From: JAODBJ01 sp963782465
GTDB lineage: Bacteria > Actinomycetota > Acidimicrobiia > IMCC26256 > PALSA-610
Assembly: GCA_963782465.1 (NCBI GenBank)
Contig: CAWAJR010000002.1
Coordinates: 1-64,000, forward strand
Length of the DNA stretch: 64,000 nt
Direction: 5' to 3'
Part shown: positions 18,554-28,828 of the stretch, piece after piece
How positions within the stretch are numbered: the first letter of the stretch is position 1
Layout of the letters: each line of letters starts with the position of its first letter
Notes under the pieces: model-generated
What the model was told of the DNA's origin: nothing
The model's input: the letters and a program-made list of their open reading frames with translations, nothing else
Database searches by the model: none
Made by a program: the position numbers and the translations under genes

Positions 18554-19255
18554 TCACGCGGTGGTACCGAGGTAGGCGGCGGCGAGGTCGTCGGCGATGT
18601 CGCGCGGCGCGCCAGCGCGGGTGATGCGGCCGTGCAGCATGACCGACGCCACGTCGCAGACGCTCAACACGGCTTGGGCGAACTGCTCGACGACCAGGAT
18701 CGACAGGCCGCCCCGGGCGAGCTCGGCGACCCGGGCGTACAGCTCTTCCACGATACGGGGCGCCAACCCCATCGACAGCTCGTCGAGCAGGAGGAGCGCG
18801 GGGTTCGTGGCGAGCGCCCGCGCCATCGACAACATCTGGCGTTCGCCACCCGAGAGCGTGCCTGCGAGTTGCCGGCGCCGCTCGGCCAACCGCGGGAACT
18901 GGGTGAACGCTTGTTCTTTCACCGCGGCGAACGGCGTGCCGGAGTTCGCGAACATCCGCAGGTTCTCGGTCACCGTCAGGTTCGGGAACACCCCACGGCC
19001 TTCGGGGATCGTGCACACGCCGATGCGGGCGAACGCGTCGGGGCTCGTACCGTTCACCTCTCGCCCGCAGAGGAAGAACTGCCCGGCCGATGGGATGATC
19101 TGGCCGCTGCACACCGACAGCGTGGTGGTCTTGCCCGCCCCGTTCGGGCCGAGGAGCGCGTGGACCTGGCCGGGGGCCACGGCGAGGTCGACGCCGAAGA
19201 GCACGTCGATCGACCCGTAGCCCGCGCGGATGTTGTGCAGCTCGAGGACGTTCAT
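18554..19255 (-). CDS. livF: Branched-chain amino acid-type ABC transporter ATP-binding protein LivF
   Basis: A 233-residue ABC ATPase with Walker A GPNGAGKTTT, signature LSGGERQMLSMARAL, Walker B LLLLDELSMGLAP and the LivF-type IPEGRGVFPNLTVTENL stretch. Its ATG overlaps the stop of livG (ATGA), so the two ATPases are translationally coupled. Proteins of this class also import aromatic and other carboxylates. Given the upstream meta-cleavage genes, an aromatic substrate is more likely here than leucine. Confidence 0.92.
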   Translation of the reverse strand: MNVLELHNIRAGYGSIDVLFGVDLAVAPGQVHALLGPNGAGKTTTLSVCSGQIIPSAGQFFLCGREVNGTSPDAFARIGVCTIPEGRGVFPNLTVTENLRMFANSGTPFAAVKEQAFTQFPRLAERRRQLAGTLSGGERQMLSMARALATNPALLLLDELSMGLAPRIVEELYARVAELARGGLSILVVEQFAQAVLSVCDVASVMLHGRITRAGAPRDIADDLAAAYLGTTA

Positions 19256-19983
19256 GCGATCGGGGCCGACCCGAGGTACGCGGTGCGGACCGCGGCGTTG
19301 CCCTGGATCTCGGACGGCACTCCGGCGGCGATCACGCGCCCGAAGTCGAGAACGTGGATGTCCTCGCACGTCCCCATGACGAGCGACATGTCGTGCTCGA
19401 CGAGGAGCACCGCGAGCCCGTCCCGCACGAGGTCGCGCAGCAGCGCCGCCATCGACTCGGTCTCCTCTTCGTTCAGCCCCGACGACGGCTCGTCGAGCAG
19501 CAGGACGCGCGGGTCGCACGCGAGTGCCCGGGCCAGCTCCACGCGCCGGGCCGTGCCGGTGGGCAGCGTGCCGACCATGTAACGAGCGACATCGCTGATG
19601 CCGACCCGCTCGAGCAGCTCGTCGGCCACAACGTGCGGGGAGAAACGCGACCGGTCCCATGCCCCGCGCCGCTCGGCCGCCACGAGCACGTTGTCGCGGG
19701 CGGAGAGGCTGCCGAACGCCTCCACCTTCTGGAATGTACGGGCGATGCCCATGCGAGCCCGGCGGAACGGGCTGGCGGCGGTGATGTCGTCGCCGTGGAA
19801 CATGACCCGCCCGGCGGTCGGTGCCTGGAGGCCGGTGATGACGTTGAACAGCGTCGTCTTGCCGGCGCCGTTGGCGCCGATCAGCCCGGTGACCCGGCCC
19901 CGTTCGACGCTGATCCAGGCGTCGTCGAGGGCGGCGAGACCGCCGAACTGCACTGTGATCGACTCAGCCGACAGGAGCGGCAC
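19252..19983 (-). CDS. livG: Branched-chain amino acid-type ABC transporter ATP-binding protein LivG
   Basis: A 243-residue ABC ATPase with Walker A GANGAGKTTL, Walker B LLLDEPSSGLNEEE and the LivG hallmark GIARTFQ. The signature loop is unusual: LPTGTARRVELARAL replaces the common LSYGQQRRLEIARAL, a tolerated variant in this family. The GTG start (19981-19983) overlaps the 3' end of the fused permease gene by 20 bp. It works with LivF on the cytoplasmic face of the permease. Confidence 0.9.
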   Translation of the reverse strand: MPLLSAESITVQFGGLAALDDAWISVERGRVTGLIGANGAGKTTLFNVITGLQAPTAGRVMFHGDDITAASPFRRARMGIARTFQKVEAFGSLSARDNVLVAAERRGAWDRSRFSPHVVADELLERVGISDVARYMVGTLPTGTARRVELARALACDPRVLLLDEPSSGLNEEETESMAALLRDLVRDGLAVLLVEHDMSLVMGTCEDIHVLDFGRVIAAGVPSEIQGNAAVRTAYLGSAPIA

Positions 19984-22216
19984 CGCGTACCTCCTCCGCC
20001 GGGACGGGAACGGGCGCCGAGCGGGTGGGGCGGCTCCGCCCGGCGCCGGCCAGGAGCGCATCGGTCACGTCGAGCGCGCGGTCGAGCTGGGCGACCGTGC
20101 CCTCGGTGAACGGCCGCGTGATACCGAGGTCGTTGATCTCGTCCTTGGTGATGTCCTCGGCGCGAGCCTTGGCGACGCGCAGCGCCTTCTCCTCCTTGGC
20201 GTCGTGGCGCCAAGGCAGCAGCGGGGCGAGGTTGCGCCCGGCGTAGCGAACCGCGCCGTCGGGGCGGTACGCCATCGCCATGGCGGCGAGGCCGGGGCCG
20301 ATGAGCTCGATCGAGGTGAGGTAGCCGGGCTTACCGAGCAGCTCGTACAGCGCGGGAAAGCTGGCGAGACCGATCGCGCCCGTGAACGCGGCCACCGGGT
20401 AGCGAACACCCTGCACGGCGAGCAGCAGGACGAGGGGGAGCCCGGCGAACAGCGGGAACGAGTCCGCCCGGAACGAACCCGCCGACAGACCGAGCATGCA
20501 CCCGGCGAACCCGGCCATCGCACCCGACAGGCCGAACACCGCGATCTTGGCCGTTGTCAGGTTGAGGCCGACGGTCGCGGCCGCGGCCGGGCTGTCGCTC
20601 ATGGCGATCCAGCGCCGCGCCCACCGGGTGCGGCGCAACAGGGCGAGCAGGAAGAACAACGTGGCGAACGCGATCGCGAGGAAGATCACGAACGCCTTGC
20701 GATCGGGCGCGTCGGAACTCATCTGGAAACCGAAGATCCGCAGCGGACGGTAGAGGGTGCCCACGGCCGAGGGGTCGAGCATCTTCGGGTAGCGCACGAT
20801 CACCTTGTCGGTGAATTCGGCGAACGCCATCGTGGCCAGCGCCAGGTAGAGCCCCTTCAGGCGCAACGCGGGAAGTGCGATGAGCGCGCCGAGCGGTGCA
20901 CAGACGAGCATCACCAGCAGCACACCGAAGGGCTCACCGTGCTGCCCGCCGAAGTGCGCGTAGAGCAGCGCACCGATCCCCGCGATCGCGAAGTTGGCGA
21001 AGCTCACCTGCCCGGCCCAGCCGATGAGCGGCACGAGCGAGAGCATGATGAGCCCGATGACGAGGAAACCCGCGCCCCGCCCGAGCCAGATCTCGCTTCG
21101 CTGGCCGAACGTGGTGCCGGAGAACCACGGGACCCACCCGTTGGCCCACGCCGCGACTGCGGCCACCATCGCGCCGGCGGCGAGGAGGGCCTCAAGCGGC
21201 GTGGTCAACCGCTCGGTCCGTTGCGTGATCTGCACCTTGCCTGTCTCGAGCCGCGCCTCGGGAAGGAACAGCACCGCGATGAACAGGATGACGGCCGGGA
21301 TGGCTTCCGGCGCGTAGCTCCAGTCGGTGCCGAAAGCAACGAACACCGCGGTATAGGCCTTGGCGAAGCCGATGACCATGCCCCCGACGAACGCCATCGG
21401 CACGCTCCGGAGCTGGGCGATGGCGGCAGCCGCGAACGCGATGACGATGATCAGGGTCAGCCGTTCGACTTCCATCCCCGTCTCGGGAGCGATGAGGATG
21501 CCGGCCAGGCCCGCGGTCATCGAGCCGAGTGCCCAGGCCGCGCCGCTGACCACGGACGGCCGCGTGCCGGTGAGGGCGGCGAGGTTGCGGTCGTCGACGA
21601 CCGCCCGCATCGAGACGCCGAGCCGCGTGCGGTAGAGGAACGCCCGGAGGGCGACGGCGATCGCGGCGGCGAGCGCGACCGTGATGATCCGGTGCCATGT
21701 CGCGGTGATCCCGCCGATCTCGACACCGCCGTTGACGAGGAACGGCGTGGCCCGCGGGGTCGTGGGCTTCCAGATGGTGTTGGTGAGGCCCATGAAGGCG
21801 AGCATCAGGCCGACGGTGACCATGAGCTGCACGACGAGCGGCGCCTGCCGGATGCGCCGCATCAGCACGATGTCGAGCACCACCCCCAGCAGCGGCGCCA
21901 CGAGCAGCAGGACGACGGCGAGCGACACGAGGGTCGGCCATCCCTCGTTCACGCGCAGCTCCCAGTAGAAGAAGGCGAGGAACGCGCCGATCGCCGCGTG
22001 GGCGAAATTGAAGACGCCGGTGGTGGCGTACGTGACGACGAGGCCGCTGGCCGAGATGGCGTAGATCCCGCCGAGGGCGGCGCCGACCACGAGCACGGTG
22101 CCGAAGTTCTTGACGCTGTACGGGGCCGCGCCCCGGTTGGCGATCGCGATGTACAGCACGCCGATCCCGACCACCGTGACGGCGAGGGCCGTGCGGGTCT
22201 TCACCTTCATACGCAT
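19964..22216 (-). CDS. Fused LivH-LivM permease
   Basis: A 750-residue protein joining both permease subunits of a Liv-type importer. Residues about 30-310 are LivH-like (GGIYAISASGLVVTYATTGVFNFAHAAIGAF, given here only in part: TYATTGVFNFAHAAIGAF). Residues about 370-680 are LivM-like (IGWAGQVSFANFAIAGIGA, LPALRLKGLYLALATMAFAE). About 70 hydrophilic residues follow at the C-terminus (KARAEDITKDEINDLG) and may contact the ATPases. The fusion recurs in actinobacterial importers. It sits between livK and livG in the operon. Confidence 0.88.
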   Translation of the reverse strand: MRMKVKTRTALAVTVVGIGVLYIAIANRGAAPYSVKNFGTVLVVGAALGGIYAISASGLVVTYATTGVFNFAHAAIGAFLAFFYWELRVNEGWPTLVSLAVVLLLVAPLLGVVLDIVLMRRIRQAPLVVQLMVTVGLMLAFMGLTNTIWKPTTPRATPFLVNGGVEIGGITATWHRIITVALAAAIAVALRAFLYRTRLGVSMRAVVDDRNLAALTGTRPSVVSGAAWALGSMTAGLAGILIAPETGMEVERLTLIIVIAFAAAAIAQLRSVPMAFVGGMVIGFAKAYTAVFVAFGTDWSYAPEAIPAVILFIAVLFLPEARLETGKVQITQRTERLTTPLEALLAAGAMVAAVAAWANGWVPWFSGTTFGQRSEIWLGRGAGFLVIGLIMLSLVPLIGWAGQVSFANFAIAGIGALLYAHFGGQHGEPFGVLLVMLVCAPLGALIALPALRLKGLYLALATMAFAEFTDKVIVRYPKMLDPSAVGTLYRPLRIFGFQMSSDAPDRKAFVIFLAIAFATLFFLLALLRRTRWARRWIAMSDSPAAAATVGLNLTTAKIAVFGLSGAMAGFAGCMLGLSAGSFRADSFPLFAGLPLVLLLAVQGVRYPVAAFTGAIGLASFPALYELLGKPGYLTSIELIGPGLAAMAMAYRPDGAVRYAGRNLAPLLPWRHDAKEEKALRVAKARAEDITKDEINDLGITRPFTEGTVAQLDRALDVTDALLAGAGRSRPTRSAPVPVPAEEVRGAAPVG

Positions 22217-22262
22217 GCTCCCCCCTGGCCGCGCGACGGCGACCGACGCGTCCGCGACCGCG

Positions 22263-23663
22263 CTAGTTGATCTTCGCGGCCTCTTTCGTCGGGTCGAGCG
22301 TGACCTTGGTGGTGTTGGCGGCGTTGCAGTCGAGCGTGCCCCGCTGCTTGGGGAACACCCGCACGAACTTGCCGCCCTGTACCTGGAGGATCACCTGGCA
22401 GGTGGAAACGCCGTGCAGGTTCTTGCCCTGAGTGCCCATCCAGCCGTCGGCGGTGAAGTCGTGCGTGTTCGCGAGGACCTCGAGCAGCTTCGCCCGCGTC
22501 AGGCCGTTGACGCCGTCGGTCTGGACGATCTTGTCGATCGCGTCCTTGAACAGCAGCGCCGCCTGCCACGCCTGCGCGCCGAACGAGTCGACCTTGGTGG
22601 CCCCGACCGCGTCGACGTAGGCCTTCAGCGCCGGGTTGGTGTCGGCCTCCTCGAAGGGCAGGAACTGCATCCAGACGTAGGTGCCTTCGACATCGTTGCC
22701 GCCCGTGGCGAGGAAGCTTCGCGTGTAGCAGGCCAGCCCACACGCCCACACCTTCACGCTGGAGACACCTTGGGCGGCCGACTCCTTGCGCATGGCGACC
22801 ATGGCGCGGTCATTGGAGCCGTCGTAGACGAAGTTGCTGTTGTCGGCCTTCACCTGCTGGACGCGGGGTGTATATGCCGCTTGCTCGTCGTTGCCCGACA
22901 CCTTGAGCGTGGCGTCCCACTTCACGCCCACCGCCTCCGCCGCCTTGATCAGGTACGTCGACGATTGCACGGTGGTCGGAAGGTTGCCGGGCACCAGGTA
23001 CAAGCCGTGGAGGTTCCCGCCGTTCTGATCGAGGGCGAACTTCATGAACCCGTTGAAGATGGTCTGCGTGCGCTCACCGGTGAGCTTGTCGCACTGCTCG
23101 GAAATGCCCTGGATGACGAACGTGGTCTTGTTGCAACGCTCGTTGATGTCGTTCGCGAGCGCCGCGATGTCGGGGATCCCGGTCGCGTTCCCGGCGCGGT
23201 CCTTGCAGTTCGCAATCGTGGAGACATCGGGGTTGAAGAGAACGTTGCCCCCGACCAGTGCCAGGGCGTTCTGGCACGCGTCGATCTGGCCGTTCTTCGC
23301 CTCCCCCGGGTCGAGCTTGGTGTCCCAGAGCTTCACGTCGAGTTGACGGCAGGCGATGCCGCCGTGGGCGTTGACGTACTTCGCGAACGCGCTCAGCGCG
23401 TCGTGGTTGCCCTGGAACAGGCCCGGCGCCGCCGCCGCCCCGACGTCGGCCATCACTTCGATCGTGATCTTGTCGGCAGTGACGCCGACGTCGGTCGCTT
23501 TCGGCGTCACCTTCGAACAGTCGGTCCCGCCGGTGCTCGACGCCGACGAACTCGTCGTGGCGTTCGACGACGCGCCCGTCGCGTCGTTCGCAGCCTTCGA
23601 GCGGCCGCCGCATGCGGACCCGAAGAGCGCGACGACGGCGACGCTCGCGACGAACAGCTTCAC
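22263..23663 (-). CDS. livK: Liv-type ABC transporter substrate-binding lipoprotein
   Basis: A 466-residue type I periplasmic-binding protein (Peripla_BP_6-like). The signal peptide VKLFVASVAVVALFGSACGG carries a lipobox with the Cys near residue 18, then a Ser/Thr linker. The body includes ITIEVMADVG, a spread of Cys residues (IACRQLD, DACQNALAL, CGLACYTR) and a C-terminal CQVILQVQGGKFVRVFPKQR. The GTG start is supported by a GGAGGAAG ribosome site. It lies 52 bp downstream of the extradiol dioxygenase gene, which ties the importer to aromatic degradation. Ligand unknown. Confidence 0.85.
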   Translation of the reverse strand: MKLFVASVAVVALFGSACGGRSKAANDATGASSNATTSSSASSTGGTDCSKVTPKATDVGVTADKITIEVMADVGAAAAPGLFQGNHDALSAFAKYVNAHGGIACRQLDVKLWDTKLDPGEAKNGQIDACQNALALVGGNVLFNPDVSTIANCKDRAGNATGIPDIAALANDINERCNKTTFVIQGISEQCDKLTGERTQTIFNGFMKFALDQNGGNLHGLYLVPGNLPTTVQSSTYLIKAAEAVGVKWDATLKVSGNDEQAAYTPRVQQVKADNSNFVYDGSNDRAMVAMRKESAAQGVSSVKVWACGLACYTRSFLATGGNDVEGTYVWMQFLPFEEADTNPALKAYVDAVGATKVDSFGAQAWQAALLFKDAIDKIVQTDGVNGLTRAKLLEVLANTHDFTADGWMGTQGKNLHGVSTCQVILQVQGGKFVRVFPKQRGTLDCNAANTTKVTLDPTKEAAKIN

Positions 23664-23715
23664 TGGTTTCAAACTTCCTCCCGAAGTACGGCGTGGCCCT
23701 TCGCAGGTCGCGCGG

Positions 23716-24675
23716 TCAGCCGGCGCTCCCCCATCGATGACCCCAGTAACTGACCGCGGTGATCTCGGTCGCGACCCACGTGGCGGCGTCGACCAGACGC
23801 CCACCGGTCCCGTACTCCACGTCGAACCCGCCGGGCGTTCCCACGTAGAACGACACCATGTGGTCGTTGGTGTGGCGCCCGAGCGATGCCGACATCGGCG
23901 CTTCGAGCGCGCGGCATCGGTCGAGGCCCCGGCCCACCTGGTCGAGGTCCTCGACCTCAACCATGAGGTGCACGATGCCGCTCGGTGCCGGTCCTTCGAA
24001 GAGCGCGAGGCTGTGGTGCCGGGCGTTGCAGCCGAGGAACCGGATCCACGCGTCACCCTTCTCGGCGTCGCGGCCGGGGATGAGACCGCCGGGCAGGCGC
24101 ATGGAGTCGCGGTGCTGGAACCCGAGGAGCGCCTCGTAGAACTCCATCGCGGCGTCCATCTCGGGTTCGGGGAGCACGACGTGGCCGAGGCCGAGCTCAC
24201 CCGCGACGAAACGGGACCCGGCGCGCGGCGCCAGGGGCCGGTGGTCGAGGGCCGGCCCGGCGTAGATCTCCAGGTGCGTGGCTCCCGGGTCGTCGACGTG
24301 GACCATCGCTTCGACCCTGCGGTCCGCCAGCTCCTCGGACGCCGCGGCGCGCACCTCGACCCCGGCGTCTTCGAGCGTCGCGCTGACCCGGGCCAGTGCC
24401 CGGAGGCCGGCCGCCTCCCAACCGACCGAAGCGAGCCGGTCGGCATCGGAGGCGGTGACGACAAGCCTCGCGGGCCGTTCGTCGATCCGAGCCCGCAACT
24501 CCGAGTCGCCGGCGCGCGACACCTCCATGTCGAGGCCGTCTCGAAGGAAGCGCTCCCACGCGTCGAGATCGGTCGCCTCCAATCTCACGTAACCCAGTGC
24601 GCGGATGTCCGTCTGTGCGCCAACTCGGGCCGCCGGGCCCGGTTCCAACCCACGCGCTCGCACCGGTCGCCCCAT
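23716..24675 (-). CDS. Extradiol ring-cleavage dioxygenase (HsaC/BphC type)
   Basis: A 319-residue two-domain VOC dioxygenase that opens a catechol ring between carbons next to the hydroxyls. The C-terminal catalytic half holds the iron ligands His165 (GLGHVVL), His236 (GIVHLMVEV) and Glu287 (DVEYGTG), at spacings matching BphC and HsaC, and the catalytic His221 in CNARHHSLALF. The N-terminal half is the usual inactive repeat. The ATG overlaps the TAA of the upstream SDR gene by one base. Together with the hydrolase, hydratase, aldolase and dehydrogenase in the same run it forms a complete meta-cleavage route. Confidence 0.88.
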   Translation of the reverse strand: MGRPVRARGLEPGPAARVGAQTDIRALGYVRLEATDLDAWERFLRDGLDMEVSRAGDSELRARIDERPARLVVTASDADRLASVGWEAAGLRALARVSATLEDAGVEVRAAASEELADRRVEAMVHVDDPGATHLEIYAGPALDHRPLAPRAGSRFVAGELGLGHVVLPEPEMDAAMEFYEALLGFQHRDSMRLPGGLIPGRDAEKGDAWIRFLGCNARHHSLALFEGPAPSGIVHLMVEVEDLDQVGRGLDRCRALEAPMSASLGRHTNDHMVSFYVGTPGGFDVEYGTGGRLVDAATWVATEITAVSYWGHRWGSAG

Positions 24676-25514
24676 TACGCCTCGGCCACCAGGCGGTCGC
24701 CGGGGAGCGGGCGGTCGCCGTAGAGACGGCTCTGGTAGCGACGCATCCCGGCCAGCCACCGCTCGACGTCTTCGGCCTTCCGGACCGCGTACCCGGCGAC
24801 CTCCGGGTGCGGGAGCACCATGAACCGCTCCGCCGCGACGGCCTCGATGCACAGCCGGGCCACCTCGTCGGCCTCGACGACCTCGTCGGAGGGGGCAACG
24901 CCGAGGGGGTCGTCCGGGGCACGGCCCGCCACACGCGGATCGGGGCTGTGGGCCGCGATGTTGGTCCGCACCGCTTGCGGGCACAGGACCGACACCCCGA
25001 TGCCCTGGTGGTGATGGGTGATGGCAAGCCACTCGGCGAGCGCGACGGCGGCGTGCTTGGTGATCGTGTAGCCGAGCGACCCGACCTGGGTCAGGAGCCC
25101 CGCCGCCGAAGCCGTGTTGAGCAGGTAGCCGCGGCCGCGGGCGATCATCGACGGCAGCACGGCACGAGCGGCGCGGAGGTGCGCCAGCACGTGCACCTCC
25201 CACAACGCCTGGAGCATCTCGTCGGGCTCCTCGACGCCACCCTCGGTCACGAATCCGGCGTTCGAGCAGAACAGGTCGATCGCGCCGTACGCCGACTCCG
25301 TCGAACGCACCAGCTCGGTGAGCGCCGCGGCGTCGCGCACGTCGAGGACCGCCGCGGTGCCGCCGACGGACCGGGCCACGGATTCGGCCGCGTCGGCGTC
25401 CCGGTCGGCCACCACCACGTGGCGGGCCCCGGCGCCGGCCGCCGCCACCGCCAACGCCGCTCCGATCCCGGAACCTCCCCCGGTGACCACGAAGACCTTG
25501 TCGACCAGATCCAT
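24675..25514 (-). CDS. Short-chain dehydrogenase/reductase
   Basis: A 279-residue classical SDR. The nucleotide site is TGGGSGIG near residue 11, and an Asp follows the second strand (VVADRD), suggesting NAD preference. SNAG is the structural motif, and the catalytic set is Ser in NTASAAG with YTITK. It is co-transcribed with the dioxygenase gene (TAATG overlap). In this context it probably oxidises or reduces a hydroxyl or keto group on the ring substrate or a steroid side group. The exact reaction is not readable. Confidence 0.85.
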   Translation of the reverse strand: MDLVDKVFVVTGGGSGIGAALAVAAAGAGARHVVVADRDADAAESVARSVGGTAAVLDVRDAAALTELVRSTESAYGAIDLFCSNAGFVTEGGVEEPDEMLQALWEVHVLAHLRAARAVLPSMIARGRGYLLNTASAAGLLTQVGSLGYTITKHAAVALAEWLAITHHHQGIGVSVLCPQAVRTNIAAHSPDPRVAGRAPDDPLGVAPSDEVVEADEVARLCIEAVAAERFMVLPHPEVAGYAVRKAEDVERWLAGMRRYQSRLYGDRPLPGDRLVAEA

Positions 25515-25600
25515 CGACAGGACCGTACGTACCGCCGCGCCCGTTGCTCAGCCGCGCGTCCCGCCCATCGGGACGTGCCGCAGCCGGCGGCCGCGCCTTC

Positions 25601-27879
25601 CTACTGCGCGGCGCGACCGGCCGCCCGGATCGCCTCGACCAGGTGTTGCGGGTCGTACGGAGCGGCGGGGCCGGGCCGGTACGTGACCGCAACGAGCCGG
25701 CCGGTGTACGGGAACGACCGGTGCCGCTCGTAGAGGTCCCACGCGACCGGCGAACGGCGATCGATCCCGACATCGATCCCCTGGAAGGGCGCGAAGCCCA
25801 GCAGCATCTGCGCGCCGGGCATCGACGCGACCTCGTTCCCGTCGATGGCCAGTTCGAAGTCCCAGGTGAACCCGGCGCCGGCGCCGGCCCGGAAACGCAC
25901 GGTGCGAAGCCCGGCGGCGAGCGTCCCGCCGTCGAGCCGGAACATCTCGCCGTAGTGGTTGTACGCGACGTGCAGCTCCGCCCCCTCGACGTAGATCACG
26001 TAGCCGCCACCCTGGTCGCCGTGGGCGACGAGGACGCCTTCGTCGTCGCGCCCGTGGTCGAGCTCGATGTCGATGATGAAGTCGCGGAATGCGATCAGCT
26101 GCTGCGACCGGTACCGCTCGAGTGTGGGGGTGCCCGGGAGGAGGCGCACCTCGCGGTGGAAGGCCTCGTCGTCGGGCCGGCGCAGGAGCTGGAGCAGGCC
26201 GGTGCCGTCGTCGAGCGGGAAGACCTGGTTGTCGGACGCGGCCGACTCCCAACCGTCGGCGAGTTCACGCACCTTGTCGGGACGTTCTCCCGCCCGGTCG
26301 GCCACCTCGGTCGGGTCGGAGGTGATGTCGTACAGCTCCCACTCGCCGTCTTCGTAGGGCCGTCCCCGCTGGTGGAGGGCGACCAGTTTCCATCCGTCGC
26401 GGTAGAAGCTCCGGTTACCGAAGCACTCGGAGTACTGCTCGAAGTGGGTGCTGCAGGACGCGCCGCGCGCGATGGCGTCGGCGAAGCTGGCGCCGTCGCG
26501 GTCCGCTCGGGGCGGGAGCGCGACCAGGTCGAGGATCGTGGGGTACAGGTCGGTCACGTATTGGTACTGGTGGCGCATCGTGCCCCGATCGCGGCTCGGG
26601 ATGCCCGACGGCCACGAGACCACGAGCGGGACGCGCACGCCTCCGGCGTGGGTCGTCGACTTGTACAGCCGGAACGGGGTGTTCGAGGCCATCCCCCATC
26701 CCCGCGGGTAGTGGACGAGCGCCTGCGGCCCGCCGATGAGCTCGGGATCGCGCTCGACGTCGAGGTTCCACCCGGTCATCGCCCCGAACCCGCCGAAGCG
26801 CTTGTAGTAGCTGCGGGAACCGGTCGGGCCGCCCTCCTCGGTCGCTCCGTTGTCGGAGGTGAAGATGACCACGGTGTTGTCGCGGTCGCCGAGCGCCTCG
26901 ATCGCGCCGAGCAACCGGGCGAGGTTCTGGTCGACGTTGTCGACCATCGCCGCGTACACCTCCATGTACCGGGCGAACAGCGCCTGCTCGTCGTTCGTGT
27001 GCTCCGACCAGGCCCGCACGTCGTGGCCGGCTTCGTGGTTCCGGGGTGGGAGCAAGGTGCCGGGCGGGAAGAGGCCCAGTTCCAGCTGCCGGGCGAACCG
27101 CTCGGCGCGCACGGCGTCCCAGCCGGCGTCGTAGCGGCCGCGGTGGCGAGCGAGGTCGCACGCCTTGGCGTGGAGGGGCCGTGGACCGCGCCGTGCGCGA
27201 GGTAGAGGAAGAACGGTCGCGCCGCGTCGTGGGCGCGCAGCTCTTTCAGGTACCTGATCGCCTGGTCGGTGATGTCGTCGGTGAAGTAGTAGCCCTCCGG
27301 GTACTCGTCGACGTCGACCGGGGAGTTGTCGCGGACGAGGTAATGGGGATGGTGAAGGTTCGTCCAACCTTCGAGCACCCCGTAGTAGCGCTCGAACCCA
27401 CGCTGGAGCGGCCACGAGTCGCGCGGCGCGGCCGCGTGCATGGCGCTGTCACGCGTCAGGTGCCACTTGCCCACTGCGAACGTCGCGTAGCCGGCCGTGC
27501 GCAGCGCCTCCGGGAGCGTCTCGACCGACGGGTCGATCTCCATCGTCCACCCGGGGAAACCCGGGTCGAAGTTGGCCACCGCCGCGAATCCCGCCCGGTG
27601 GGGGTTCATACCGGTTTGGATCGCCGCGCGCGAGGGCGAGCACAGCGGCGTGGTGTGGTAGTTCGTGAACCGGATGCCGTCGGCCGCGAGCTGGTCGAGC
27701 GTCGGCGTCGGGATCTCCGAGCCGTACGGCCCGATGTCGCTGAAACCCATGTCGTCGAGCAGGACGAGCACGACGTTCGGGCTCCCCTCCGCGGGGCGTA
27801 CCGCGTCGGGCCACCACGGCGTCGACTCCCGCACGGTTCGGCCGACCACTCCCCCGAAGCGAGCCTCACCGTTCGTCAT
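25601..27879 (-). CDS. Arylsulfatase, cytoplasmic S1 type (single-base frame break near 27172-27180)
   Basis: Hydrolyses aryl sulfate esters. The N-terminal frame gives metal aspartates LLDDMGFSD (Asp42, Asp43) and the formylglycine motif CSPSRAAIQTG with the modified Cys80. The remaining frame gives FTSDNGATEEGGPTGS and a C-terminal beta domain. Restoring one base in a C run (coding strand GGCCCCTCC) yields 759 residues. There is no signal peptide, and the sequence resembles Pseudomonas AtsA-type cytosolic enzymes. A sulfatase-modifying enzyme must be encoded elsewhere. It sits inside the meta-cleavage run, between iclR and the SDR. Its paralogue at 33971 has the same length. Confidence 0.87.
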
Positions 27880-27906
27880 CCTCGAGCGTCCCCTGGCGCG
27901 GCCCCG

Positions 27907-28728
27907 TCACCTCGACGGGAAGCGCTCGTTCCAGATCGCGGCGGCGGTGTTGCGGACGAGGGGCGCGACGCCGTGCAGGTCGATGCGCGTCACCGGCCCG
28001 GTGACCGAGACCGCGCCGATGGCCCGGCCGCTGCTGCGCAGCGGGGCGGCGACGCACGCCAGCCCCTCGTAAGACTCCTGGTGATCGAAGGCCAGCCCGG
28101 TTTCGGCGATGCGCTCCAGTTCGATCCGCAGGTCGCGGGGCTCGGTGAGCGTGTGGGAGGTGCGCTCGGGGAGTTCCTGGCTCAGCACCTCGGCGGTCGC
28201 TTCGTCGTCGAACGCGAGCATCGCCTTGCCGAGCGCGGTGCAGTACGCGGGCTGGCGGCCCCCCTGCCGGGTGGGAAGGCTGAAGCCGCGCATGGGGATC
28301 CGCTCGAGGTAGACGACCTCGCAACCGTCGAGGATCGCCATCTGTACGGCAAGGCCGGTCACCGCCGACAGGGCGTGCAGCCGCGGGTACGCGAGATCGG
28401 ACAAGCGGCTCCGGCGCGAGGCCAGGCCGCCGATTTCGAAGAGGCGCATCCCGATCCGGTAGCCGGGCACCTCGCGCTCGATCCATCCGAGGGTGATGAG
28501 CTGGTCGACCATTCGGTGAACGGTCGACTTCGGGAGCCCGGTCCGCTCCGTCAGCTCGTGCAGCGTGAGCGCACCGTCGGCATCGTCGAACGCACCGATG
28601 ATGCAATCGACCCGTTCGAGCACCGATCGACGCGGCTCTTCCTCCGGATCGGCGGTCGGCCGGGGCAACTCGCCGGCCGGCTCGAACCGGCTGCGCTCGC
28701 CTGCTCCGCCGAGCTCTGGGTGGCGCAC
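27907..28728 (-). CDS. IclR-family transcriptional regulator
   Basis: A 273-residue regulator. The winged helix (about residues 35-95) contains LTLHELTERTGLPKSTVHRM, and the effector-binding IclR domain follows (about 105-270) with DGCEVVYLERI, YCTALGKAMLAF and AIGAVSVTGP. The GTG at 28726-28728 is chosen for its strong GGGGAGGAG ribosome site and family length. IclR proteins commonly control aromatic catabolism. Its position within the run suggests it regulates these genes, with the operator perhaps in the divergent region at 33810-33970. Confidence 0.88.
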   Translation of the reverse strand: MRHPELGGAGERSRFEPAGELPRPTADPEEEPRRSVLERVDCIIGAFDDADGALTLHELTERTGLPKSTVHRMVDQLITLGWIEREVPGYRIGMRLFEIGGLASRRSRLSDLAYPRLHALSAVTGLAVQMAILDGCEVVYLERIPMRGFSLPTRQGGRQPAYCTALGKAMLAFDDEATAEVLSQELPERTSHTLTEPRDLRIELERIAETGLAFDHQESYEGLACVAAPLRSSGRAIGAVSVTGPVTRIDLHGVAPLVRNTAAAIWNERFPSR

Positions 28729-28828
28729 GATGCTCCTCCCCGCGGGCGCCGAACGGCAGACGACTGTAACACCGGGCGCGAGTGCGCGGCCCCGGCGCGG
28801 TTGCTCCTCTTCCTGTTGCCGTACGTGC

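Noticed and set aside
19598..22270. An 890-codon plus-strand open frame opposite livG and livHM
   Set aside because: It is antisense to genes with clear motifs; its translation is dominated by Arg, Glu, Asp and His with no domain character.
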